From contig JAMPIK010000004.1 in assembly GCA_023662865.1 (NCBI GenBank), positions 1 to 64,000 on the forward strand: a stretch of 64,000 nt of DNA, read 5' to 3'. Both the position numbers and the translations under genes were made by a program. Under the pieces are notes generated by a model. It made no database searches. It saw only the letters and a program-made list of their open reading frames with translations, and was not told where the DNA came from. Positions 17,593 to 27,705 of the stretch are shown here, in pieces; position 1 is the first letter of the stretch; every line of letters starts with the position of its first letter. This DNA comes from Prevotella sp. GTDB taxonomy: Bacteria > Bacteroidota > Bacteroidia > Bacteroidales > Muribaculaceae.

Positions 17593-18240
17593 ATGAAAAC
17601 ACTTCCCTCAATATTAATGGTAACGGGTATCGGCACAGATGTCGGCAAGAGCTACGCCACCGGTTGGCTTGCCCGCGAAATGATGCGTATAGGCCGCAAT
17701 GTAATCACCCAGAAACTTATTCAGACCGGCAACAAAGATTTCAGCGAAGACATTGACGTGCATCGCCGCGTGATGGGCATATCCATGCAACCCGCTGATT
17801 TAGATCATACTACCGCACCTCTTATCCTCTCTTACCCCGCATCACCGCATTTGGCAGCGGAAATTGACGGCATTACCGTAGACTTTGAAGTGGCGGCACA
17901 GGCCACAGAGAAACTCGCAAAGACCTACGACACAGTTATAATAGAAGGAGCCGGCGGTGCACTCGTGCCTCTGCATGATGATTACCTCACCGCCGACTAT
18001 ATGGCCGACCATAACCTGCCGGCTATTGTGGTTACAAACGGTCAACTCGGCTCAATCAATCACACACTGCTCACCCTTGAGGCACTCAAAGCTCGCAATG
18101 TGAGGATTGCCGCAGTAGTCTATAACCCGTATTTTGACAAAGACAAAATAATTTGCGACGATACACGTAAGTATCTAAGAGGCTATCTGACAAAGCATTA
18201 TCCAGGTATATTATATATTGAAATGCCGGAAAAGGTCTAA
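17593..18240 (+). CDS. bioD: Dethiobiotin synthetase
   Basis: About 215 residues. The P-loop variant GIGTDVGKSYATG at the N-terminus and VIIEGAGGALVPL in the middle are the BioD hallmarks (ATP and diaminopelargonate binding). It carboxylates 7,8-diaminopelargonate in biotin synthesis. The frame is open back to 17554, but that extension would run through the preceding hairpin; ATG 17593 places the P-loop at the usual distance. No other biotin genes are in the window. Confidence 0.92.
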   Translation: MKTLPSILMVTGIGTDVGKSYATGWLAREMMRIGRNVITQKLIQTGNKDFSEDIDVHRRVMGISMQPADLDHTTAPLILSYPASPHLAAEIDGITVDFEVAAQATEKLAKTYDTVIIEGAGGALVPLHDDYLTADYMADHNLPAIVVTNGQLGSINHTLLTLEALKARNVRIAAVVYNPYFDKDKIICDDTRKYLRGYLTKHYPGILYIEMPEKV

Positions 18241-18268
18241 TAATACAGTCCGTCTGCAATTTTTTTTG

Positions 18269-18276
18269 TATCTTTG
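18269..18276 (+). promoter_or_regulatory. -7 box close to the exonuclease start
   Basis: TATCTTTG fits TAnnTTTG and ends 7 bp before the ATG at 18284, so a transcript from it would have almost no leader. No good -33 box is visible. Confidence 0.45.
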
Positions 18277-18283
18277 CACTGCA

Positions 18284-18925
18284 ATGCCGAATAATTCAAA
18301 TCTCATATTAAGCATTTCAAAAGAAGAGCTGACAGAGTTGCCCCTTGTGCAGTACAATGCCGGTGCCGTTATAATAGACTCCGATGCACACATTGCCGAG
18401 GCCGTTGAGCAACTCTCCAATGCTGAAATTGTGGGGTTTGACACGGAGACACGGCCCTCATTCCGCAAAGGGCAGAGCTTCAATGTCTCGCTGCTGCAAC
18501 TTGCCACTCCGACACGCTGCTTCCTGTTCCGCCTGAATATGATAGGGTTGCACCCCTTGCTTAAACAGCTGCTTGAGAATTCACGGATACTGAAAGTAGG
18601 CTTGTCGCTGCGCGATGATTTTCATTCGCTTTCCAAAATAGGCTTGATTCGTCCGGACGGATTTGTGGATTTGCAGCAATATGTAAAACAATTCGGAATT
18701 GCCGACAACTCGCTAAGCCGCATATATGCAATACTTTTCGGCAAAAGAATTTCCAAAAATCAGCGACTTACCAATTGGGAAGCCGAGCACCTCACACAAG
18801 CACAAATAAACTATGCCGCGTTTGATGCAATAAGCTGCATACAAATATACGAATACCTGAATTCCGGTCAGTTCAACCCGATGCAATCCAAATATCGGAT
18901 TATACCCGAAACCGCTGAAAAATAA
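18284..18925 (+). CDS. RNase D-like 3'-5' exonuclease
   Basis: About 213 residues with the DEDDy exonuclease motifs: VGFDTETRPSF (Exo I, about residue 47), VGLSLRDDFHSL (Exo II) and YAAFDAISCIQIY (Exo III, Tyr and Asp). It is a stand-alone domain without the HRDC domains of RNase D; such short proteins are common in Bacteroidetes and act on RNA or DNA 3' ends. The frame is open to 18218, but the ATG at 18284 sits right after a -7 box and is preferred. The stop overlaps the next start by one base (TAATG). Confidence 0.85.
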   Translation: MPNNSNLILSISKEELTELPLVQYNAGAVIIDSDAHIAEAVEQLSNAEIVGFDTETRPSFRKGQSFNVSLLQLATPTRCFLFRLNMIGLHPLLKQLLENSRILKVGLSLRDDFHSLSKIGLIRPDGFVDLQQYVKQFGIADNSLSRIYAILFGKRISKNQRLTNWEAEHLTQAQINYAAFDAISCIQIYEYLNSGQFNPMQSKYRIIPETAEK

Positions 18926-19200
18926 TGACACCCTCCACCCCTCCAAAGCCTTCGAAGAAACCGTACCTGATAGTAGGCGCACTGTTCTTGTACATGTGCG
19001 TAATGGCCGTTTATAATATAGACACAGTTACCGTGTACCATGATTACCTGCGCTACTTCGGCACAATGGCTGCAGAAATAGCGGTGTTGGCAATCCTCCT
19101 GTTCGTACTCCGCCGCCGCGAACGCCTCAAACGCGAACGCCTCGATGACCTCGCCCGCGCTGAGCAAGAGCGCAAAAAACATTCACCTTCCGATAATTAA
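18925..19200 (+). CDS. Small two-helix membrane protein with a charged tail
   Basis: A 91-residue protein: a Pro-rich N-terminus, membrane segments at about residues 13-30 and 47-64, and a strongly basic/acidic helical tail (LRRRERLKRERLDDLARAEQ). It is translationally coupled to the exonuclease gene. No family is recognised; a membrane-tethering role for its neighbour is conceivable but unsupported. The 107 bp after it hold no gene. Confidence 0.65.
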   Translation: MTPSTPPKPSKKPYLIVGALFLYMCVMAVYNIDTVTVYHDYLRYFGTMAAEIAVLAILLFVLRRRERLKRERLDDLARAEQERKKHSPSDN

Positions 19201-19307
19201 GAGTGTGTCTAAGAAATATTTTGTCTGCAAAAATTGAACCCAAGGTCTACGAATACGGCTTTTTGAAAAAATAATTACGAAATTAGCGGTAAATGTTTAG
19301 ATACCTC

Positions 19308-20198
19308 TTAGTCGTAATTAGCAAGAGTGGCGCGCAGTTGGTCTGTAACCATCAGGATTAGGGGGCGCGGTTCAAGGACGGTGACTTGCGGCCCCATGTT
19401 TACAATCTCGCGAACAAGATCCGGAGTCAGCTTAAGCGTGTAAGAGAAAATAGAGCAATCGGAGAAAATTTCTTCTTTTTGGGAGTTGTGGAGCGGAAGT
19501 GCGCGCAGATAGTTGGCATAGTAGGGGAGTACTCTGAGTTTAACTTTCTGTGCATCGGCATGAGAGTAAGTAATGCCGTAAATGTCGCCGAAAAACTCTT
19601 CCGGGTTCGGCACTTCATCGGTTGAGAATGAATCCGTTGAAATAATCAGGTTTGAGATACGATCCAGAGCGTACGTTCGCACCGAGCCGTCTTTGCGCGC
19701 ACCAATCACATACCAACGTTGCTTGAACAGCCGCAGGAAGTATGGCGACAGAATAATGCCGTCTTGGGGCAGCGGGCGGGTATAGCCTTTGTAGGTGAAA
19801 CTCACCTTTTTGTTCTCGCGCACGGCATTGATGAAGGTTGAGAGGTGCTCTCTTGCGGAGGGTACTTTTTCTACAACAATGCGGTCTGAAATATCTCTCG
19901 CATCGGTCATTGCGTGGCGCAGTGCGTAAGAGTCGAGCATCCAGTTGCGAAACGCTTCCGAGCCTTCACCTTCGGGCTTCTCGATATAATAGCGATAAGC
20001 GTTATCGCACTGGATTCCAATACCGAAGATACGCTCGATTTCGCGGCGATATGCGAAGAAGGTGCGATGAGGAATAGGATTTCCGTCGCTGTGAGGGGCG
20101 CGTTGCCACAGGTCGGAGAGTTCGGCTCTTGTTATGCGTCCGTGCGCGTTGATGGTATCTATAATCCAAATGAATATGTTAAGGTTTTCGCTGCTCAT
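19308..20198 (-). CDS. WYL-domain transcriptional regulator
   Basis: A 296-residue protein. The N-terminal helix-turn-helix-like part is ELSDLWQRAPHSDGNPIPHR, then TFFAYRREIERIFGI. The central WYL domain is VSFTYKGYTRP, SPYFLRLFKQRWYVIGA and RTYALDRISNL, and the C-terminal WCX-type extension is KVKLRVLPYYANYLRALPLH. WYL proteins sense ligands, often nucleic-acid related, and regulate DNA-damage or defence genes; here no target is apparent. Its start overlaps the HExxH gene by 20 bp, so it is probably the last gene of the long minus-strand operon. Confidence 0.85.
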   Translation of the reverse strand: MSSENLNIFIWIIDTINAHGRITRAELSDLWQRAPHSDGNPIPHRTFFAYRREIERIFGIGIQCDNAYRYYIEKPEGEGSEAFRNWMLDSYALRHAMTDARDISDRIVVEKVPSAREHLSTFINAVRENKKVSFTYKGYTRPLPQDGIILSPYFLRLFKQRWYVIGARKDGSVRTYALDRISNLIISTDSFSTDEVPNPEEFFGDIYGITYSHADAQKVKLRVLPYYANYLRALPLHNSQKEEIFSDCSIFSYTLKLTPDLVREIVNMGPQVTVLEPRPLILMVTDQLRATLANYD

Positions 20199-20514
20199 AG
20201 TGTTTGCGCCATTGTGCGAAATGACGCCGATGTTTAAGATACTTTAAATCAGCCTGATGTGAGTATGCTTCTGTTTCAAATGAAATGTTGCGATAAGCTT
20301 TATCCCGGTTTCGGTAGATAATTAGACGAACTGTCCACTCAAGCAGGTATAGAATATAAAACGGCACCCACAGCAGCTCGCGTTGTTGAGCCGTGTGGAT
20401 GCGTTCATGATTAATCAACCGCTCGGACATATGTACTCCGGGACGTGTCCATATCAACCCGAAAACGTTCACTACATAATTGCTTGGAGCGAAGCGATTG
20501 ACAATAATTTTCAT
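20179..20514 (-). CDS. Small HExxH-containing membrane protein
   Basis: A 111-residue protein with INHERIHTAQQRELLW (an HExxH zinc-peptidase-like motif at about residue 36), a membrane segment (VPFYILYLLEWTVRLIIY) and a downstream NISFETEAYSH that could supply a third ligand. The spacing resembles a minimal M56 or M48-like core. Similar short proteins are common in Bacteroidetes, but I know of no proven activity. It is flanked closely by asd (27 bp) and the WYL gene (20-bp overlap). Confidence 0.65.
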   Translation of the reverse strand: MKIIVNRFAPSNYVVNVFGLIWTRPGVHMSERLINHERIHTAQQRELLWVPFYILYLLEWTVRLIIYRNRDKAYRNISFETEAYSHQADLKYLKHRRHFAQWRKHYEQRKP

Positions 20515-20541
20515 TCAGCTATTTCAGCTCTGTGTTTCCGG

Positions 20542-21567
20542 TCAGGAAAATTCAGGGTCGTTTGCTATGAGCCATTGGGCAATTTGCACGGCATTGAGGG
20601 CGGCACCCTTTTTGATTTGGTCGCCCACAATCCAGAAAGTTACGCCGCCGGGCACTGCCAAGTCCTCACGAATACGCCCTACATAAACCGGGTCTTTACC
20701 GGCAAGGTTGAAAGGCATGGGGTATTGCTTTTCAGCCGGATTATCCACAACAACCAGTCCTTGCGCCTTTTGCATTGCATCACGCACCTGCGGCACTGTG
20801 AGCGGACGTTCACATTCCACCCATATAGCCTCACTGTGCGCACGCATTACCGGCACTCGCACACAAGTGGCACTCACACCCACATTCGGGGAGTGAAGTA
20901 TCTTGCGTGTTTCGTTTACCATTTTCATTTCCTCTTTTGTATAGTCATTTTCGAGGAAAATATCGATTTGCGGAATAAGGTTAAAAGCGAGTTGAGAACT
21001 GAATTTCTCTACTGTTGGTTCTTCTCCGGCGAGCACTTGTTTGGTTTGAACGCGCAACTCTTCCATAGCCGCCGCACCGGCACCGCTTGCCGCCTGATAA
21101 GTGGCCACGTGTACACGCTTTACTGGGCTCAATTGATTGACGGGCTGCAGAGCCACGAGCATTTGGATAGTGGTGCAGTTGGGATTGCCGATAATGTTTC
21201 GCGGACGATTGAGCGCGTCGGCCGCGTTCACTTCCGGCACTACAAGAGGCACGTCTGCTTCCATACGGAAAGCAGATGAATTGTCAATCATCACCGCGCC
21301 GAATTTGGTTATTGTTTCGGCATATTCTTTTGAAGTACCCGCTCCGGCAGAAGTGAAAGCAATGTCAATGCCTTTGAAGTCATCGTTATGCTTGAGCTCT
21401 TGCACCACAATTTCTTTGCCGCGGAATGTGTAGGAGCTGCAGGCACTGCGACTTGAACCGAAGAGTTTAAGCTCGGCAATGGGGAAGTCTTGCTCGGCAA
21501 GAACGCGCAAGAATTCCTGACCGACGGCACCGCTTGCACCTACAATTGCTATATTGAATTTTTTCAT
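20542..21567 (-). CDS. asd: Aspartate-semialdehyde dehydrogenase
   Basis: A 341-residue NADPH enzyme that reduces aspartyl phosphate to aspartate semialdehyde, the branch point to lysine/diaminopimelate, threonine and methionine. Signatures are the nucleotide loop [15 protein letters not shown], the catalytic cysteine in [12 protein letters not shown] (about residue 130) and the active-site His in [12 protein letters not shown]. Full length. It overlaps fabD by 4 bp. Confidence 0.95.
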   Translation of the reverse strand: MKKFNIAIVGASGAVGQEFLRVLAEQDFPIAELKLFGSSRSACSSYTFRGKEIVVQELKHNDDFKGIDIAFTSAGAGTSKEYAETITKFGAVMIDNSSAFRMEADVPLVVPEVNAADALNRPRNIIGNPNCTTIQMLVALQPVNQLSPVKRVHVATYQAASGAGAAAMEELRVQTKQVLAGEEPTVEKFSSQLAFNLIPQIDIFLENDYTKEEMKMVNETRKILHSPNVGVSATCVRVPVMRAHSEAIWVECERPLTVPQVRDAMQKAQGLVVVDNPAEKQYPMPFNLAGKDPVYVGRIREDLAVPGGVTFWIVGDQIKKGAALNAVQIAQWLIANDPEFS

Positions 21568-22442
21568 TGACGACCCTCGGTTGAGACTTGACGGTTGATT
21601 TTTTTTACCAGACCTTGAAGCACATTGCCCGGGCCCAGCTCAATAAACGTGTCGGCGCCATCGGCAATCATGGCCTGAACGTCTTGTGTCCAACGTACCG
21701 GAGCAGTGAGTTGAGCAAGGAGGTTCTCTTTGATTTCCTTGGGGTCGGTGTGAGGTTTGCCGTCAACATTTTGATAAACGGGGCATACGGGAGTGTGGAA
21801 CTCGGCAGCTTTGATAGCGGCGGCCAAACGGTCAGCGGCGGGCTGCATAAGGGGTGAGTGGAAAGCACCGCCCACTTTGAGCTTGAGGGCGCGTTTGGCA
21901 CCGGCTTCCAACAATTTAGCGCAAGCCGCATCGATACCTTCGTTTGTACCCGAGATAACAACCTGTCCGGGGCAGTTATAGTTTGCCGGGGCAACAACAT
22001 CGTCTATTTCAGCGCACACCTCTTCCACTTTCTCATCGGGCAGGGCGAGTACGGCCGCCATGGTAGAGGGGTGGAGTTCGCAAGCGTGCTGCATGGCTTG
22101 TGCGCGTTCGCTCACGAGTTTCAGACCTTCTTCAAAGCTGAGAGCACCGGCTGCTACAAGGGCTGAGAATTCGCCGAGGCTGTGGCCGGCTACCATGTCG
22201 GGCTTAAACTCATCGCCCATTGTCTTGGCAAGGATTACGGAGTGAAGGAAGATTGCCGGCTGAGTTACTTTTGTCTGGCGGAGGTCTTCTTCCGTGCCGT
22301 TGAACATAAGTTCGGTGATGCGAAAGCCGAGTACTTCGTTGGCTTTCTCAAACATCTGACGTGCTGTCTCGTTATTGTCGTAAAGGTCCTTGCCCATACC
22401 AACAAACTGGGCACCTTGACCGGGGAAAACGAATGCTTTCAT
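21564..22442 (-). CDS. fabD: Malonyl-CoA:ACP transacylase
   Basis: A 292-residue acyltransferase that loads malonate onto acyl carrier protein for fatty acid synthesis. The N-terminal [15 protein letters not shown], the serine nucleophile in [14 protein letters not shown] (about residue 88) and the His in GGAFHSPLM (about residue 197) are all present, together with the C-terminal [12 protein letters not shown]. The gene overlaps asd by ATGA and follows the S9 peptidase by 16 bp, so it is part of the minus-strand operon. Confidence 0.95.
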   Translation of the reverse strand: MKAFVFPGQGAQFVGMGKDLYDNNETARQMFEKANEVLGFRITELMFNGTEEDLRQTKVTQPAIFLHSVILAKTMGDEFKPDMVAGHSLGEFSALVAAGALSFEEGLKLVSERAQAMQHACELHPSTMAAVLALPDEKVEEVCAEIDDVVAPANYNCPGQVVISGTNEGIDAACAKLLEAGAKRALKLKVGGAFHSPLMQPAADRLAAAIKAAEFHTPVCPVYQNVDGKPHTDPKEIKENLLAQLTAPVRWTQDVQAMIADGADTFIELGPGNVLQGLVKKINRQVSTEGRQ

Positions 22443-22458
22443 AATCTATCTTTGAATA

Positions 22459-24987
22459 TTATTTGTGTTTTGCGTAAGGTGAGTCGGGATAAAGTGCAGA
22501 CCACCATTCGGGGTTGTCTTTGAGCCAAAGGTCAAACCAGGCCATAATCGATGAATGCCAAAGACGACGTTTGGAGTAGTTTGAAATGAAGTGATTTTCG
22601 CCGTCAACGCCGATAAATTCAACGGGTCGGTCGAGAATACGCAGAGCGTTGAAGAGCTGGATACTTTCGCCTATCGGCACATTGGTATCGGCTGTGCCAT
22701 GGAGCAGAAGCAGGGGTGTGTGTATCTTGTCGGCATTGAACAGAGAGCCTTGTTGAGTGAACAATTCCGGGTTGTTCCAAGGATATGAGTCGGCAGCGGC
22801 AACACCGTTATATGAGTGTCCCCACCAACCTTCACCCCAATAGGAAGTTACGTTGGAGATGCCGGCATGGCTTACAGCCGCTGCAAACATTGGAGTCTGT
22901 GTTTGAAGGTATTGAGTCATGAAGCCGCCGTAGCTTGCACCCAGACAGCCGATTTTGTCTTTGTCGATGAAAGAATGTGAGTCTGTAAGCGTTTTGGTTG
23001 CATCGATAATGTCTTGTGCGGTGCGCTTACCCCATGCGTTTACGTGGCGTGCGGAGAATTCCTGGCCGTAGCCTGTAGTGCCGGAGGGGTTCAAGGTGTA
23101 TACTACATATCCGCGAGATGCGAACAGTTGGGGAGTGTAAGGGTTGCTTATGCCCGACTGTGTGGGGGAAGTGCCGCCGTAATAGTATACAATCAGAGGA
23201 TATTTCTTGCTGTTGTCAAATTCCGGCGGGTAGGTAATGGTACCGTCAATCACAGTGCCTTCCGGGTCTGTGTAAGTCCATTTTTCGGTTTTGCCCATTT
23301 GAATTAGAGAGAGGCGCGAAGCCAATGGGTCGGCTACGAGTTTGTCTTTGCCGGAACGAGAATCATATACATATCCGGCGCCGGCATGGTTTTCGCTTTG
23401 ACCCCAATAGGCTATTTTGTCTCCGGCGTTGCTTACACTTATGCCGCGCACTGCCGGGATTGAGAGCGGGAGATATGTGTATTTTCCGGTGCGAGGGTCG
23501 AGTGAGTAAAGGTGATTTGCGAAACCATCCTCACCGAGAATATAAATCTTGCCGTCTTTTGCCCAAACCGCGTCTTTGATACTCGGGTCAAAGTCAATGG
23601 AGAGGGGGCGCACTTTGCCGTCAGCACGGTTGAGCTCATATGCCTGAATGTCAAAGTCATTGACAATAGGTTCGTTACCTATTTTTGCGCCAATGCCGTT
23701 GTAAATGGCGGCAGAGCCGAGTACCAGAATTTTGGAGGCATCGGGGCTGTAAGAGATGCCGGAAAGGAAACCGTCTTCCGGCACAATAGTGTCAACCGCT
23801 CCGGTGCGTGTGTCAAGCTCCAATGCTTCATAAGAGAAGAAAGGTCTTTTGGTGGGAGTCTCGCGAGTAAGCAAGATAAGGAGCTTCTCGTCTGTGGGGT
23901 GTACATCGGCTATGCGTACGTTGCCTCCGAATGTGAGAGGACGTATTACACCACCGTTAGTCAGGTCACACTCAAAGAGTTGCGAGCCGTCTGTTTCGCC
24001 GACGGCACGACTTCCCGGGGAGAGTTGGCGCTTAAGCGGGCCGGTCTGCTCTTTGTGCTTTTCTGTTACCGTATAATAGAATTTGTCACCTTTGCGGTTG
24101 AAAGTCACCGAAGATACGGGTATTCCGACAGCCACGGTTTTTTGTACAAGAGTAGCGGGGTTTACGGTAACGATATCGTTGCCTTCTTCACCCTTAATTG
24201 CTCCGTAGAGTGTAGAGCCGGAGGGCATCCAATAGAGGGAAGGAGATGAGGGTACGGTGACAATTCTTCCGGTCTTGATGTCGGTGAGGGTGGTGCGGTA
24301 GAGGGTCTTGTCCGGCTCATACATATTTGAGAATGAAGTGAGCAGCCATTTGCCGTCGGGAGAGACGGCTTGGCGAGACACGCGTTCACCGAAAGCAGTG
24401 TCGTCCAGGCCGAATCGACGCAGCGCAGACCCGTTTGCCTGAATATTAACTTCCTTAAAATCAGCGTCCGGAGTCCATGTAAGTTGAACTGACGGAGAGA
24501 GTGTGTCTGTCGGCATTGACAGAACGCGCAGCGCAATCTCATGGTCGCTGTATGGCTCCATGGCGAGTGTGGCGGACACAGAGCCGTCGGCTGTATTGCT
24601 TTCGCTCATACCCTTTTTCTCACCATCGATATACAGGGCGAACCGTGCAGGGCATTTCACTGTCAGTTTCCCTTTGGCGTAAGCATCGGGGCGCAGGCTT
24701 GTAGTGAGTGTTTGCACAAGGGGAGAAGACTCTGCCTTTTGAAGAGCCAAGAGAGTGTCGGCCTCAGTTGCCGAAGATTTCAGCGAGTGTATTTGTTCGG
24801 CGCGGAAAGGGGTTTGGAGCAGACGTGTGTCGGCATATTTATCGCCGGAGACGTTGGTTGAGTCTACTACCAACGGTGCCGGTATGTTTGTAGACGGGAA
24901 GATGTTCCATGTAGTGGTGAGCACCTCGGCGCAAAGGGGGAGGACAACACCGGTTGCAATTGTTAATAAGAGGGGTGTACGTTTCAT
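22459..24987 (-). CDS. Secreted prolyl-oligopeptidase-family (S9) peptidase
   Basis: About 842 residues with a signal peptide (MKRTPLLLTIATGVVLPLCA). A beta-propeller-like half of WD-type repeats is followed by an alpha/beta-hydrolase domain. The catalytic serine is in IGCLGASYGGFMTQY, the Asp is near HGTADTNVPIGES and the His in GENHFI, in canonical order. Such exported peptidases of the dipeptidyl-peptidase/acylaminoacyl type cut small peptides in the periplasm. The frame is open to 25107, inside the valS gene, but the signal peptide fixes the start at ATG 24987. It sits 19 bp after valS. Confidence 0.9.
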   Translation of the reverse strand: MKRTPLLLTIATGVVLPLCAEVLTTTWNIFPSTNIPAPLVVDSTNVSGDKYADTRLLQTPFRAEQIHSLKSSATEADTLLALQKAESSPLVQTLTTSLRPDAYAKGKLTVKCPARFALYIDGEKKGMSESNTADGSVSATLAMEPYSDHEIALRVLSMPTDTLSPSVQLTWTPDADFKEVNIQANGSALRRFGLDDTAFGERVSRQAVSPDGKWLLTSFSNMYEPDKTLYRTTLTDIKTGRIVTVPSSPSLYWMPSGSTLYGAIKGEEGNDIVTVNPATLVQKTVAVGIPVSSVTFNRKGDKFYYTVTEKHKEQTGPLKRQLSPGSRAVGETDGSQLFECDLTNGGVIRPLTFGGNVRIADVHPTDEKLLILLTRETPTKRPFFSYEALELDTRTGAVDTIVPEDGFLSGISYSPDASKILVLGSAAIYNGIGAKIGNEPIVNDFDIQAYELNRADGKVRPLSIDFDPSIKDAVWAKDGKIYILGEDGFANHLYSLDPRTGKYTYLPLSIPAVRGISVSNAGDKIAYWGQSENHAGAGYVYDSRSGKDKLVADPLASRLSLIQMGKTEKWTYTDPEGTVIDGTITYPPEFDNSKKYPLIVYYYGGTSPTQSGISNPYTPQLFASRGYVVYTLNPSGTTGYGQEFSARHVNAWGKRTAQDIIDATKTLTDSHSFIDKDKIGCLGASYGGFMTQYLQTQTPMFAAAVSHAGISNVTSYWGEGWWGHSYNGVAAADSYPWNNPELFTQQGSLFNADKIHTPLLLLHGTADTNVPIGESIQLFNALRILDRPVEFIGVDGENHFISNYSKRRLWHSSIMAWFDLWLKDNPEWWSALYPDSPYAKHK

Positions 24988-25006
24988 CAGGTTATTAATT
25001 AGTCGG

Positions 25007-27694
25007 TTATTTGGAGAGAGCGGCGATGGAGGCTTTGATAGCCGCGATTTTTTCGGTGGCATCGGCTTGCTTCTTGCGTTCGAGTGCAACCACAGCCTCC
25101 GGGGCATTGGCTACAAAACGCTCGTTGCCGAGTTTCTTTTCCACAGATTTGAGGAAGCCCTCATAATGAGCGAGTTCGGCATTCAGCTTGTTGAGTTCTT
25201 CTTGAACATCGATATTGCCGCTAAGCGGAACGGAGTATTCGGTGGTGCCGACGATGAAAGATGCGGCTGCCGGATCCTTTTCCTGAACTTGCTGTATAGC
25301 AGACAGTCCGGCGATTTTCATCAGCACATCGTCAAGGTCGGACGGCCAAGAGCCGTTGATTAGCAATTTGAGCGCATCGCGGTTGGGTATTTGCTTCTGT
25401 TTTCGAATGGTGCGCACTCCGGCTACTATCTCCTTAAGTGTCTCCATATCTTCAATCACTTTGTTGTCAGCGCCTTTGCTTACCGGGAGTTGAGCATACA
25501 TAATGCTTTCGCCCTCTTTGCGAGGTGCGAGGTGCTGCCACAGTTCTTCGGTGATGAAAGGCATGAAGGGGTGGAGCAGACGCAACAGAGTGTCAAAATA
25601 TGAGAGTGTCTTTTCATAAGTGAGCGCATCTATCGGAGTGCCGTAAGCCGGTTTTACCATTTCCAGATACCAAGCGGAGAATTCGTCCCAGAAGAGGCGG
25701 TAAATGCTCATAAGTGCCTCATTGATACGGAACTTGCTCATTTGGTCGGCAACGGTTTCCAGAGTGCGGTCCAGCACGGCCTCAAACCACTGACAGGCTT
25801 GAACCGCATAGTCGGGTTGTTCAGCTTTGTCGTCTACCTGCCAACCCTTTACAAGACGGAAGGCGTTCCAGATTTTATTGTTAAAGTTTCTACCCTGTTC
25901 GCAGAGAGCGTCATCGTAGAGTATGTCGTTACCGGCGGGAGCGGCGAGCATCAAACCCATACGCACACCGTCGGCACCGTATTTCTCCATAAGTTCAATG
26001 GGGTCGGGGCTGTTGCCGAGCATTTTGCTCATTTTGCGGCCCTGCTTATCGCGCACAATGCCGGTGAAGTAGACATTGCTGAAAGGCTTGTCTCCGGCAT
26101 ACTCATATCCGGCCATAATCATGCGAGCCACCCAGAAGAAAATGATGTCCGGACCGGTTACGAGAGTTGCAGTGGGGTAATAGTATTTCATTTCCTCATT
26201 GTTCGGTTCAAGAATACCGTTGAAGAGGGTAATAGGCCACAGCCAAGAGGAGAACCAGGTGTCGAGTGCATCTTCGTCTTGACGCAAGTCGCTGATTGTC
26301 AATGAGTCGTTGCCGGTGAGCTTTTTCGCTTTCTCCAATGCAAGTTCGGGTGTCTCGGCCACAACTATCTGTTCGTCTTCCCCTTTACCTATATAATAAG
26401 CCGGAATGCGGTGTCCCCACCACAGCTGGCGGCTAATGCACCAGTCTTGAATATTCTCGAGCCAGTTGCGGTAAGTGGTGCGGTATTTGGCGGGTACAAA
26501 TTTGATGTACTCGTCCATTACCGGAGGAAGAGCGATGTCGGCGAAATGCTTCATTTTGATGAACCATTGGAGCGACAGGCGCGGCTCGATAGGCACATGG
26601 GTACGCTCCGAGCAGCCTACATTATTAGTGTAGTCTTCCACTTTTTCAAGCAGGCCGGCGGCTTCCAAGTCTTTGACAATCTGTTTTCTGACATCAAAGC
26701 GGTCCATGCCAACATACATACCGGCCACTTCGGCTACCGTGCCGTCTTCGTTGAAGATGTCAATAGTCTCCAAGTTATGGTTCTTGCCGAGCATGTAGTC
26801 GTTGGTGTCATGAGCCGGAGTGACTTTCAGACAGCCGGTGCCAAAGTCAATCTCTACATAACGGTCTTCAATTACCGGCACCTGCCGACCTACAAGCGGC
26901 ACAATCACACTTTGCCCTTTCAGCCATCCATTTTTCGGGTCTTTGGGATTGATGCACATTGCGGTGTCGCCCATAATGGTTTCCGGGCGTGTTGTGGCCA
27001 CCACGGCATACCTTCTGCCGGAGGCATCGGTGTGTATTATCGACCCCTCGGGAGCGGCGGTGCAACCCTCTTGGTCAGCAACATAATATTTAAGATAATA
27101 GAGTTTGCTCTGCTCTTCCTTGAAATATACTTCGTCGTTGCTGAGTGCGGTGCGGTTCTGCGGATCCCAGTTCACCATGCGCAGCCCTCTGTAAATAAGG
27201 CCTTTGTCGTAGAGGTCGCAGAACACTTTTATTACGCTCTTGCTGCGCATCGGATCCATGGTGAATGCGGTGCGTTCCCAATCGCAGGAGGCACCGAGGC
27301 GGCGCAGCTGTTGCAGGATTATGCCGCCATATTTCTCGGTCCACTCCCAAGCGTGTTTCAAAAACTCCTCGCGGCCTATTTCACGTTTCTGAATACCTTC
27401 GGCAGCGAGCTTTGCCACCACTTTTGTCTCTGTCGAGATTGAAGCATGGTCAGTGCCTGGTACCCACAGGGCATTTTTCCCTTCCATGCGCGCGCGACGT
27501 ACCAAAATATCCTGTATGGTGTTGTTGAGCATATGGCCCATATGCAGCACGCCGGTTACGTTCGGCGGCGGTATTACTATTGTGTAAGGTTCGCGGCTGT
27601 CCGGAGTGGAGTGGAACAGACGGTGCTTCATCCAGTATTCATACCATTTGCTCTCAACTTGTGAGGGATCATATTTGGTGGCTAATTCGTTCAT
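25007..27694 (-). CDS. valS: Valine-tRNA ligase
   Basis: An 895-residue class Ia synthetase. The HIGH-type motif is [14 protein letters not shown] and the KMSKS-type motif is [14 protein letters not shown]. The editing domain (with [11 protein letters not shown]) and the zinc-ribbon-like and anticodon regions ([16 protein letters not shown]) are visible, and a coiled-coil C-terminal arm ([20 protein letters not shown]) ends the protein. Full length. It is 11 bp downstream of manA. Confidence 0.97.
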   Translation of the reverse strand: MNELATKYDPSQVESKWYEYWMKHRLFHSTPDSREPYTIVIPPPNVTGVLHMGHMLNNTIQDILVRRARMEGKNALWVPGTDHASISTETKVVAKLAAEGIQKREIGREEFLKHAWEWTEKYGGIILQQLRRLGASCDWERTAFTMDPMRSKSVIKVFCDLYDKGLIYRGLRMVNWDPQNRTALSNDEVYFKEEQSKLYYLKYYVADQEGCTAAPEGSIIHTDASGRRYAVVATTRPETIMGDTAMCINPKDPKNGWLKGQSVIVPLVGRQVPVIEDRYVEIDFGTGCLKVTPAHDTNDYMLGKNHNLETIDIFNEDGTVAEVAGMYVGMDRFDVRKQIVKDLEAAGLLEKVEDYTNNVGCSERTHVPIEPRLSLQWFIKMKHFADIALPPVMDEYIKFVPAKYRTTYRNWLENIQDWCISRQLWWGHRIPAYYIGKGEDEQIVVAETPELALEKAKKLTGNDSLTISDLRQDEDALDTWFSSWLWPITLFNGILEPNNEEMKYYYPTATLVTGPDIIFFWVARMIMAGYEYAGDKPFSNVYFTGIVRDKQGRKMSKMLGNSPDPIELMEKYGADGVRMGLMLAAPAGNDILYDDALCEQGRNFNNKIWNAFRLVKGWQVDDKAEQPDYAVQACQWFEAVLDRTLETVADQMSKFRINEALMSIYRLFWDEFSAWYLEMVKPAYGTPIDALTYEKTLSYFDTLLRLLHPFMPFITEELWQHLAPRKEGESIMYAQLPVSKGADNKVIEDMETLKEIVAGVRTIRKQKQIPNRDALKLLINGSWPSDLDDVLMKIAGLSAIQQVQEKDPAAASFIVGTTEYSVPLSGNIDVQEELNKLNAELAHYEGFLKSVEKKLGNERFVANAPEAVVALERKKQADATEKIAAIKASIAALSK

Positions 27695-27705
27695 TTTATT
27701 TAGTC

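Noticed and set aside
19201-19307. Possible insertion-sequence remnant between the small membrane protein and the WYL gene
   Set aside because: Only AT-rich sequence is seen; no inverted ends, target duplication or transposase fragment.
20383-21279. 298-codon plus-strand frame opposite asd
   Set aside because: Antisense to a well-supported asd gene; composition is His/Cys-rich and no family is recognisable.
26411-27442. 343-codon plus-strand frame opposite valS
   Set aside because: It mirrors codon usage of valS on the other strand and shows no protein signature.
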